In this document: positions 1-4,444 of the stretch, in pieces
Layout: every line of letters starts with the position of its first letter
Position numbering within the stretch: position 1 is the stretch's first letter
From: Rhodobiaceae bacterium
GTDB lineage: Bacteria; Pseudomonadota; Alphaproteobacteria; Parvibaculales; Parvibaculaceae
Direction: 5' to 3'
Length of the DNA: 6,436 nucleotides
NCBI GenBank assembly: GCA_002401305.2
Contig: NVSO02000247.1
Span: 1 to 6,436 of the forward strand
Notes under the pieces: generated by a model
Database searches by the model: none
What the model saw: the letters and a program-made list of their open reading frames with translations, nothing else
Told to the model about the DNA's origin: nothing
Made by a program: the position numbers and the translations under genes

Positions 1-1584
1 CTGTGCCATCAACACAGAGATTTCCAGTACGATCGTCCACATTTTGCAGGCATGCTCAAACGCTTCAACATCAAACCGGCCACTTTCTTGGCGGAAGGTC
101 ATGAGGTTGAGGGAGGCTAAATTGCACGCCGTATTGTCGAGGAACATATATTCCGAGCACGGATTAGAGGCGTTGATTTGTCCGCTCTCTGGGCACGTGT
201 GCCAATCATTGATCGTGGTGTGGAATTGAATGCCCGGGTCAGCTGAGGCCCAAGCGGCATAACCGATTTGGTCCCAGAGTTCGCGTGCCCCAAGCGTCTT
301 AGAGATTTGCCCATCGGTCCGGTTGGTCAGATGCCAGTCTGCATCTTCCTCGACCGCCCGCAGGAAGTCATCCGAAACACGAACGGTGTTGTTAGAGTTT
401 TGCCCCGAGACAGTCCGGTAGGCTTCTGAATCCCAGTCGGTGTCATACGCCTGGAATTCAATATTAGTGAACCCTTGCTTGGCAAATTGCATGACACGCT
501 GAATGTAGTTCTCTGGAACTTCTACCCGGCGTGCCGCAATGATTTCGCGTTTAAGCGCAGGGTTTTTGCGCGGGTCAAAACAATCATCACCCTCAGCTTC
601 GCAATTGGTGCACGCCTTCAAAACCGCAGTCAAATGCTTTGCATTGATTTTAGAGCCCGTAACCAAAGAGGCTACCTTTTCTTCTTCAATGACTTTCCAG
701 CTGATGAATTCTTCAATATCTGGGTGATCAATGTCAACAATCACCATCTTGGCGGCGCGACGTGTGGTGCCGCCAGATTTGATCGCACCTGCAGCGCGGT
801 CGCCAATTTTTAGGAAACTCATCAAGCCGGAGCTTTTGCCCCCGCCGGCAAGTGGTTCGCCAGAGCCGCGCAAGTGAGAGAAGTTTGAGCCAGTACCTGA
901 GCCATATTTGAACAGACGCGCTTCACGCACCCATAGGTCCATAATCCCGTTCTCGTTCACCAGATTATCTTCCACACCTTGAATGAAGCAAGCGTGCGGC
1001 TGGGGGTGCTCGTAAGCACTTTTCGAACGTGTGAGTTCGCCGGTTTCAAAGTCGACGTAATGGTGACCTTGTGCGGGGCCATCGATGCCGTAGGCCCAGT
1101 GAAGTCCTGTGTTGAACCACTGTGGGCTATTGGGGGCTGCCATTTGAGTGGCGAGCATGAACCGCATTTCGTCATAAAAGGCGCGGGCGTCTTCTTCGCC
1201 GTCGTAGTAGCCGCCTTTCCAGCCCCAATAGGTCCACGTGCCTGCAAGCCGGTCAAAGACCTGGCGTGCATCCATTTCAGGGCCATATTGCTCATCGTCG
1301 GGCAGCTGTTCAATTTCAGCGCTGTCGGCTTCGTGCCGCCACAACCAAGAGGGAACGCCGTCTTCTTTTACCGGACGCAAACGGGCCGGAATGCCCGCTT
1401 TGCGAAAATACTTTTGTGCCAGCACATCACGGGCAACTTGTGTCCAACCTGCTGGCATATAGGCGTCTTCCAAGGAAAACACAATTGAGCCATCCGGGTT
1501 GCGGATCTCGCTCTTGGTCGGTTGGAAATCCAAACCTTCGTACGGAGATTTGGTCTCGTCGGTAAAACAACGTTGAATACGCAT
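1..1584 (-). CDS. nrdJ: Vitamin B12-dependent (class II) ribonucleoside-diphosphate reductase NrdJ, N-terminal part
   Basis: The enzyme reduces ribonucleotides to deoxyribonucleotides in the cytoplasm, using adenosylcobalamin to generate the thiyl radical, so it needs neither oxygen nor a second radical-generating subunit. The reading frame stays open for 528 codons to the left edge. It starts MRIQRCFTDE and contains APNSPQWFNTGLHWAYGIDG near residues 150-169, PHACFIQGV (C199), GSGTGSNFSHLRG (228-240), SGGTTRRAAKM (270-280), SNPCSE (C476, E478) and DNTACNLAS (C487). By comparison with class I NrdA, C476 is the likely thiyl radical cysteine, N474 and E478 its active-site partners, and C199/C487 the redox pair. 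A C-x2-C-x6-C cluster lies at 325-335. The family runs to roughly 1200 residues, so more than half is missing on the left, including the C-terminal region. ATG 1584-1582 is preceded by GGGGG (1589-1593) rather than a full AGGAGG. The family is certain; the start is probable. Confidence 0.96.
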   Translation of the reverse strand, partial: MRIQRCFTDETKSPYEGLDFQPTKSEIRNPDGSIVFSLEDAYMPAGWTQVARDVLAQKYFRKAGIPARLRPVKEDGVPSWLWRHEADSAEIEQLPDDEQYGPEMDARQVFDRLAGTWTYWGWKGGYYDGEEDARAFYDEMRFMLATQMAAPNSPQWFNTGLHWAYGIDGPAQGHHYVDFETGELTRSKSAYEHPQPHACFIQGVEDNLVNENGIMDLWVREARLFKYGSGTGSNFSHLRGSGEPLAGGGKSSGLMSFLKIGDRAAGAIKSGGTTRRAAKMVIVDIDHPDIEEFISWKVIEEEKVASLVTGSKINAKHLTAVLKACTNCEAEGDDCFDPRKNPALKREIIAARRVEVPENYIQRVMQFAKQGFTNIEFQAYDTDWDSEAYRTVSGQNSNNTVRVSDDFLRAVEEDADWHLTNRTDGQISKTLGARELWDQIGYAAWASADPGIQFHTTINDWHTCPESGQINASNPCSEYMFLDNTACNLASLNLMTFRQESGRFDVEAFEHACKMWTIVLEISVLMAQ

Positions 1585-1601
1585 TCGGCCCCCAATTATT
1601 A

Positions 1602-1625
1602 GGACAGGTCGCCGGAACCTGTACC
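1602..1625 (-). promoter_or_regulatory. Hairpin just upstream of the nrdJ ribosome-binding region
   Basis: On the minus strand ACAGGT and ACCTGT (1622-1617 with 1609-1604) pair around a seven-base loop. Two more G-C pairs close the base (1625-1624 with 1603-1602) with one bulged base, giving eight pairs. The hairpin ends 17 nt before the ATG, leaving the G-tract at 1589-1593 unpaired. It could act in translation control or mRNA stability; this is inference from position. Confidence 0.4.
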
Positions 1626-1638
1626 AACTTAGATTTGC

Positions 1639-1655
1639 GACCTCAAAACGAGGTC
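1639..1655 (-). promoter_or_regulatory. Perfect 6 bp hairpin in the nrdJ leader
   Basis: GACCTC and GAGGTC pair around a five-base loop (gtttt on the minus strand), 55 nt before the nrdJ start. No U-tract follows on the minus strand, so it is a poor intrinsic terminator in that direction. On the plus strand only TT-C follows. Confidence 0.4.
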
Positions 1656-1679
1656 TTCACATTCTCAATCACACGAAAC

Positions 1680-1850
1680 GCCCACGGTTTGTCGCGCGCC
1701 TTACCTCAAGCGCTAGACACAGTTCTCCCCGTCCGGAAATACGCCTTCTCCATTGCCGAGGGAGGTTTCCAACGACATAGACAGGGCATATTCACCAGAG
1801 ACGCAAAGAGTTTGCATTCCGTGAGCCACAAGATGGTGTGTGTAACCATC
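1680..1850 (-). ncRNA. Candidate structured RNA: nrdJ 5' leader or separate small RNA
   Basis: Read on the minus strand downstream of the candidate promoter, this stretch can fold into several mutually compatible stems. There is a hairpin GATGGT/ACCATC (1850-1845 with 1837-1832). An 8 bp closing stem GCTCACGG/CCGTGGGC (1826-1819 with 1687-1680, one G-U pair) encloses three arms. The first is a small hairpin GCAAA/TTTGC (1815-1803). The second is a long irregular arm built from CCCTGTC/GACGGGG (1786-1780 with 1733-1727, one G-U), GGAAA/TTTCC (1770-1766 with 1739-1735) and CTCC/GGAG (1764-1761 with 1751-1748). The third is a hairpin GCGCTT/AGGCGC (1713-1696). No convincing ORF is present. I see none of the conserved boxes of the cobalamin riboswitch. 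The layout loosely recalls 6S RNA, but I cannot establish that. The pairings are seen; an RNA function is inference. Confidence 0.33.
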
Positions 1851-1862
1851 AGGTAGACACAA

Positions 1863-1891
1863 ACTCTAGGGAGCAGGACGGGGGGCGTCAA
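1863..1891 (-). promoter_or_regulatory. Candidate sigma70-type promoter directed toward nrdJ
   Basis: On the minus strand a -35 element TTGACG (1891-1886) is followed after 17 nt by a -10 element TAGAGT (1868-1863). Transcription would start near 1856, giving a leader of about 270 nt before the nrdJ ATG. The -35 and spacer are close to ideal; the -10 matches the consensus at four of six positions. The GC-rich spacer is unusual but acceptable in alphaproteobacteria. The boxes are seen; their activity is inferred. Confidence 0.45.
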
Positions 1892-1905
1892 GCAACGTCA
1901 AAATC

Positions 1906-1923
1906 GCCGCGTTCCGACGCGGC
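1906..1923. other. GC-rich 7 bp stem-loop upstream of the nrdJ promoter
   Basis: GCCGCGT (1906-1912) and ACGCGGC (1917-1923) form a perfect 7 bp stem with a four-base loop. AAAAT precedes it and CTTTG follows on the plus strand, so it has weak terminator character in both directions. It lies 15 nt upstream of the candidate -35 box at 1886-1891. No transcript is known to end here, so the role is open. Confidence 0.35.
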
Positions 1924-1977
1924 TTTGTAGACAGGTGGTTTTTGCCGCTCTATGCGACTCGGTTCGAATCGCCAAAT

Positions 1978-2014
1978 TGGTTAATTTTTGATGCCCTAAG
2001 TTTCTATTAACCAT
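1978..2014. promoter_or_regulatory. Inverted TTAACCA half sites, possible CtrA-type operator
   Basis: TGGTTAAT (1978-1985) and ATTAACCA (2006-2013) are perfect inverted copies separated by 20 bp. The right copy reads TTAACCAT (2007-2014), a motif I recall being associated with CtrA-controlled promoters in Caulobacter and relatives; the left copy reads TTAACCAA on the other strand. The spacing is not that of the classical TTAA-N7-TTAA full site. The repeat is seen; the CtrA link is inference. Confidence 0.3.
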
Positions 2015-2224
2015 GTTTTTGAGGTGAATGACGCGGCACCTTATCGGCAGACGGGATGCCTGTAGGCCCAACCTGTATTGGCCGGCCCAGAAAAGCTATT
2101 GATCGCTACTAAGAATTAACGTCAGAGTGTTTTACTGGGTCGTAGAAGAACCAGCTGGAATTCAGGAACAGTTGGAATTTAAGCCCCAACAAAAATTGGG
2201 CAACAAAACAGGGTGGAGCCTATT

Positions 2225-2746
2225 TTGCCGCAAAAACACCTTTCGCATGGGCAGGATTTGTCTGCGCTGCGCGTATTATTGGTGGACGATGATGCAGCCC
2301 TTCGAGGCGCTGTCGTCGCGATCTTACGTGCCTTGGGCGCTAAAGAAGTACTAGAAGCGCCCAACGGGAAGGTCGCGTTGGAAATCATCGCGACCGATCC
2401 ACCTGACTTTATCATTTCAGATTGGGAAATGGCGCCCATGAACGGTGCAGAGTTATTGAGAGCGGTGCGCCGAGAAAATAATAGGCCGACGTGTTTTCTG
2501 CCCATTATCATTCTAACAGCCCACGCTCGGCCGACGCTCATCCGTCACGCGGTGTCGTTGGGGGCCAACCAATTGTTGGTAAAACCGGTCAGCCCGGAAC
2601 GCCTTCTGTCCCAAATCCGTTGGGTTCTTGCTGATTCTCGACAGTTTTATCTCGAGGATGGTTCTTACCGCCTCCCAATGCCGGGGCAAGAAAGTCACAC
2701 TGAGGAACCAGAGGTCCCTAATGAGGGGGATATCGCCTGGGTTTAA
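2225..2746 (+). CDS. Stand-alone CheY-like response regulator
   Basis: This is a single receiver domain of a two-component phosphorelay, followed by a roughly 45-residue tail and no DNA-binding or enzymatic output domain. It should therefore act by protein-protein contact or as a phosphate shuttle. Numbered from the TTG start, LRVLLVDDD holds the acidic pocket (D21-D23), DFIISDWEM the phosphoacceptor D66, IILTAH the switch T98 and LLVKPV the invariant K120. All conserved positions are intact. The tail is acidic near its end and includes FYLEDGSYRLPMPG, of a kind seen after receiver domains in alphaproteobacterial single-domain regulators. I chose TTG 2225 because GGTGGAG (2212-2218) sits six bases before it. 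An in-frame GTG at 2213 would add four residues but has no spaced ribosome-binding site; an in-frame stop lies at 2180. No histidine kinase is nearby, so its partner is unknown. The receiver family is certain; the pathway is not. Confidence 0.9.
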   Translation: MPQKHLSHGQDLSALRVLLVDDDAALRGAVVAILRALGAKEVLEAPNGKVALEIIATDPPDFIISDWEMAPMNGAELLRAVRRENNRPTCFLPIIILTAHARPTLIRHAVSLGANQLLVKPVSPERLLSQIRWVLADSRQFYLEDGSYRLPMPGQESHTEEPEVPNEGDIAWV

Positions 2747-2750
2747 CCAT
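2743..2750 (+). promoter_or_regulatory. Second exact TTAACCAT motif, overlapping the regulator's stop codon
   Basis: TTAACCAT occurs across the stop codon (TAA 2744-2746) of the response regulator and repeats the motif found upstream of that gene at 2007-2014. It could be a half site for a regulator of the downstream NDUFA12 gene or chance. Only the sequence match is observed. Confidence 0.2.
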
Positions 2751-2857
2751 CTTGACTGGACGGTTTCGCTCCAGAATGTCATATTTCGCGGAGATTCCTT
2801 GGGTTAAGCGCTTTGTCGTCGCAGGTGCACGAAAACTGCTTAATTATAAGAGACTTG

Positions 2858-2884
2858 TAAGGGAGTACCCATTAGGGTCCCTTA
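2858..2884. other. Strong stem-loop between the response regulator and NDUFA12 genes
   Basis: TAAGGG (2858-2863) pairs with CCCTTA (2879-2884), and ACCC (2867-2870) pairs with GGGT (2875-2878), around an ATTA loop with a three-base bulge on one side. No T-run follows, so it is not a standard intrinsic terminator. It lies in a 214 bp gap that otherwise shows no convincing gene. It may mark an RNA processing site or a protein-binding palindrome. Confidence 0.4.
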
Positions 2885-2926
2885 AACTGACCCGCGCTCC
2901 GGTGGTTTGCCTTCAGGTTTGGCTTG

Positions 2927-2950
2927 CCGGAAATACTGTTCTAATTCCGG
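2927..2950 (+). promoter_or_regulatory. Inverted repeat touching the NDUFA12 ribosome-binding site
   Basis: CCGGAA (2927-2932) and TTCCGG (2945-2950) can pair around a 12-base loop. The 3' arm ends within the Shine-Dalgarno sequence GGAAGGA (2949-2955), which serves ATG 2961. Pairing would partly occupy the ribosome-binding site, but the loop is large and the stem short, so any translational effect is speculative. Confidence 0.3.
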
Positions 2951-2960
2951 AAGGACCGAC

Positions 2961-3368
2961 ATGAGTCTTCTGACCCAAATCTTCACGTGGTGGAATGGTG
3001 CAACCATTGGCACCAAAATTTTTACCTCTCGTCACGGCATCCATGTCGGTACAGATGAGCAGGGCAATCGTTATTACAAATCAAAGCCGACCACAAAGAC
3101 GGGCCGCACAGACATTACTGAGCGCCGCTGGGTTATCTATAATGGCACCGCTGAGGCGTCCCGTATTGCAGTGGACTGGCACAGTTGGATGCACCATGTG
3201 GTTGATGAAACGCCGACTGAAGAAGACTATGTCGCGCGCGAATGGCAAAAAGAACACAAAGCCAACTTGACTGGCACTCCAGGCGCCTACCGCCCCGATG
3301 GCAGTATTTTAGGCGACGGGACACGCAAGCCCGTGTCTGGTGACTATGAAGCTTGGCGTCCAGAGTAG
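2961..3368 (+). CDS. NDUFA12 family protein (complex I accessory subunit, B17.2-like)
   Basis: The protein (135 residues) is the bacterial counterpart of mitochondrial NDUFA12, an accessory subunit of the peripheral arm of NADH:ubiquinone oxidoreductase. The bacterial version is largely confined to alphaproteobacteria and is encoded away from the nuo operon, as here. Diagnostic features are the N-terminal WWNGATIGTKIFTSRHGIHVGTDE stretch (about 10-33), NRYYKSK (36-42), RRWVIYNGTAEASRIAVDWHSW (55-76) and the MHHVVDETPT segment (77-86), followed by a polar tail with PGAYRPDGS. There is no signal peptide or membrane segment, consistent with a matrix- or cytoplasm-facing subunit. ATG 2961 has GGAAGGA five bases upstream; an earlier in-frame start at 2907 lacks family similarity. 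The gene begins a plus-strand run with mlaD and the DUF2155 gene, a recurrent arrangement in this class. Confidence 0.93.
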   Translation: MSLLTQIFTWWNGATIGTKIFTSRHGIHVGTDEQGNRYYKSKPTTKTGRTDITERRWVIYNGTAEASRIAVDWHSWMHHVVDETPTEEDYVAREWQKEHKANLTGTPGAYRPDGSILGDGTRKPVSGDYEAWRPE

Positions 3369-3395
3369 GTCTTGGCCATTTGTCGATGAAGTTTT

Positions 3396-3445
3396 AATCC
3401 TTGGTTGCTAAACAGGACCCTGGTGTCCGAGTAATCCAAGTGATT
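3396..3445. other. Stem-loop in the NDUFA12-mlaD gap
   Basis: AATC-C-TTGG (3396-3404) pairs with CCAA-GT-GATT (3436-3445) with a small internal loop, and an inner GGAC/GTCC stem (3415-3418 with 3425-3428) caps it. No T-run follows. The 112 nt gap holds no gene and no convincing promoter. The stem-loop could be a processing or stability element. I see the pairing only. Confidence 0.28.
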
Positions 3446-3480
3446 GACGTAAAGCCAGTGAGTGGTTTTGGGAGGGTGAG

Positions 3481-3930
3481 ATGGAAAATAATTTCGTAGA
3501 AACTCTGGTGGGCGCGCTTGTCGTTGCCGTAGCAGGCGGCTTTCTTGCCTATGGATACTCAATGACCGATGCCGGCAATGTTCAAGGTTTGAATATTACT
3601 GCTGAATTCGACCGTGTCGATGGCCTGGCAAATGGCGCTGATGTGCGCTTGTCTGGCATTAAAGTGGGCACAGTGACGTCGCAAACTCTCAACCCTGCCA
3701 ATTATGCAGCTGTGGTTGCCGTTTCATTGAGTTCAGATATCAAAATCCCTGTCGATAGCAGTGCAAAAATCACGAGTGAAGGCCTGTTGGGCGGCACTTA
3801 TGTGTCTTTAACACCAGGCGGCAGTGAAGACTTTTTGACTGAAGGCGATGAAATTCAATTTACTCAAGGCTCAATTGATCTCATCGGCCTGGTAGGGCAA
3901 GCTATATTTAGCGCGCAAGACAGCAAGTAA
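3481..3930 (+). CDS. mlaD: MlaD-family (MCE domain) phospholipid transport protein
   Basis: MlaD is the inner-membrane-anchored substrate-binding component of the Mla ABC system, which moves phospholipids between outer and inner membranes to maintain outer membrane lipid asymmetry. The 149-residue protein has one N-terminal membrane helix (about 7-25, VETLVGALVVAVAGGFLAY), then a single MCE domain (about 37-113) with VDGLANGADVRLSGIKVGTV and the later SEGLLGGTYVSLTPGG. A short C-terminal region with the hydrophobic stretch SIDLIGLVGQAIFS follows, as in hexamer-forming MlaD proteins. The length is usual for the family. ATG 3481 follows GGAGGG (3471-3476) closely. The Mla permease, ATPase and periplasmic partners are not in the window; in alphaproteobacteria the mlaD gene can lie apart from them, beside NDUFA12 and DUF2155. 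The family call is firm; the exact orthology to E. coli mlaD is by similarity. Confidence 0.92.
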   Translation: MENNFVETLVGALVVAVAGGFLAYGYSMTDAGNVQGLNITAEFDRVDGLANGADVRLSGIKVGTVTSQTLNPANYAAVVAVSLSSDIKIPVDSSAKITSEGLLGGTYVSLTPGGSEDFLTEGDEIQFTQGSIDLIGLVGQAIFSAQDSK

Positions 3931-3945
3931 AAATATTGCTGTCTT
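3917..3945 (+). terminator. 10 bp perfect stem-loop spanning the mlaD stop codon
   Basis: AAGACAGCAA (3917-3926) and TTGCTGTCTT (3936-3945) form a perfect 10 bp stem with a nine-base A-rich loop that contains the TAA stop (3928-3930). Only one more T follows before GGGGG, so it is at best a weak intrinsic terminator, if it is one at all. It might instead protect the upstream mRNA 3' end or reduce expression of the following DUF2155 gene. The stem is seen; the role is inferred. Confidence 0.42.
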
Positions 3946-4003
3946 TGGGGGCTCCGAATTGGTGGATGACCAGAGTTAAGCCGATAAGCAGAGTAGGGTG
4001 AAC

Positions 4004-4444
4004 ATGTTGCTTCAAACACTAAAAGTTCTTTTCAGTGCTGTAATTTTGGCATGCACCCTCCAATCTACAGCCTTTGCCCAAGCAGGCGACACGGCTGTAT
4101 TCAACGCTCTGGATAAAATTACAGCGCGGATTACTGTGCTCGAAATCCCCATTGGCGGTAGCGCGCGCTTTGGAACGCTCGATATCCGTCCAAAAACCTG
4201 CGACAAGCGCCCGCCAGAAGAAACACCCGAAACCACAGCCTTCGTTGAAGTGTTTGATATTCCCCGCGTGATGGCCGCCGCAAAAGGCGAAGACGGACAA
4301 ACCCCAGCGGTTGAACCAAAACGTATTTTCTCAGGCTGGATGTTTGCGTCTAGCCCGGGCCTAAATGCGGTTGAGCATCCGGTTTATGATGCTTGGGTGA
4401 TTGATTGCAAAATCTCAGCTGGATCTGCATCTACTGGCAATTGA
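4004..4444 (+). CDS. DUF2155 domain protein, exported
   Basis: The 146-residue protein belongs to the DUF2155 family of alphaproteobacteria, whose function I do not know. Residues 1-25 look like a Sec signal peptide (K7, hydrophobic 8-16, TAFA-Q cleavage after A25). C17 after ILA leaves a lipoprotein signal as a less likely alternative. The mature part carries the family core: ITARITVLEIPIGGSARFGTLDI (39-61), the strongly conserved TCDKRPPEETPETTAFVEV (65-83), RIFSGWMFASSPGLNAVEHP (107-126) and YDAWVIDC (128-135). C66 and C135 could form a disulfide in the periplasm. ATG 4004 has AGGG five bases upstream; the in-frame GTG at 3998 overlaps that site. The last 19 codons and the stop, including WVIDC, overlap the opposite-strand aat gene. 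Its place beside mlaD suggests an envelope role, which is inference only. Confidence 0.9.
   Translation: MLLQTLKVLFSAVILACTLQSTAFAQAGDTAVFNALDKITARITVLEIPIGGSARFGTLDIRPKTCDKRPPEETPETTAFVEVFDIPRVMAAAKGEDGQTPAVEPKRIFSGWMFASSPGLNAVEHPVYDAWVIDCKISAGSASTGN

Larger units (their letters stand above)
1585..2224. other. Divergent intergenic region between nrdJ and the response regulator gene
   Basis: This 640 bp stretch separates two divergent genes. The only ORFs in it are short, have no family signature and overlap the predicted RNA stems, so I treat it as non-coding. The nrdJ half holds the promoter, leader stems and TAGACA repeats listed separately. The right half holds TTAACCAT-type sites near 1978-2014, a hairpin GGCC(C)AA/TTGGCC at 2065-2083, and a hairpin CCCAA/TTGGG at 2185-2200 just before the regulator's ribosome-binding site. 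I could not identify a convincing sigma70 promoter for the regulator gene. Confidence 0.6.

Noticed and set aside
475..813. Plus-strand ORF of 112 codons, and others at 979-1488 and 1266-1565.
   Set aside because: They are shadows of nrdJ on the opposite strand; the minus-strand frame carries unmistakable class II reductase motifs throughout.
1635..1856. A 73-codon plus-strand reading frame in the intergenic region.
   Set aside because: It has no good ribosome-binding site or recognisable motif and is antisense to the predicted RNA stems.
1585..1860. Cobalamin riboswitch in the nrdJ leader.
   Set aside because: GGTGAATATGCCC at 1784-1796 on the minus strand faintly resembles one riboswitch segment, but the GCCACTG box and the CCCGCAAC-type core are not found.
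1950..1985. GGTTCGAATC at 1961-1970 resembles a tRNA T-loop.
   Set aside because: The flanking bases do not form a 5 bp T-stem on either strand, and I found no anticodon arm or acceptor stem at the right distance.
2752..2964. Possible small gene of 62-70 codons before NDUFA12.
   Set aside because: Neither the TTG at 2752 nor the ATG at 2776 has a ribosome-binding site; it overlaps strong hairpins and the NDUFA12 start, and the protein has no recognisable family pattern.
3443..3475. TTGACG at 3444-3449 as a -35 box for mlaD.
   Set aside because: No acceptable -10 element lies 16-18 bp downstream; that region reads TTTTGGGAGG and is the ribosome-binding site.
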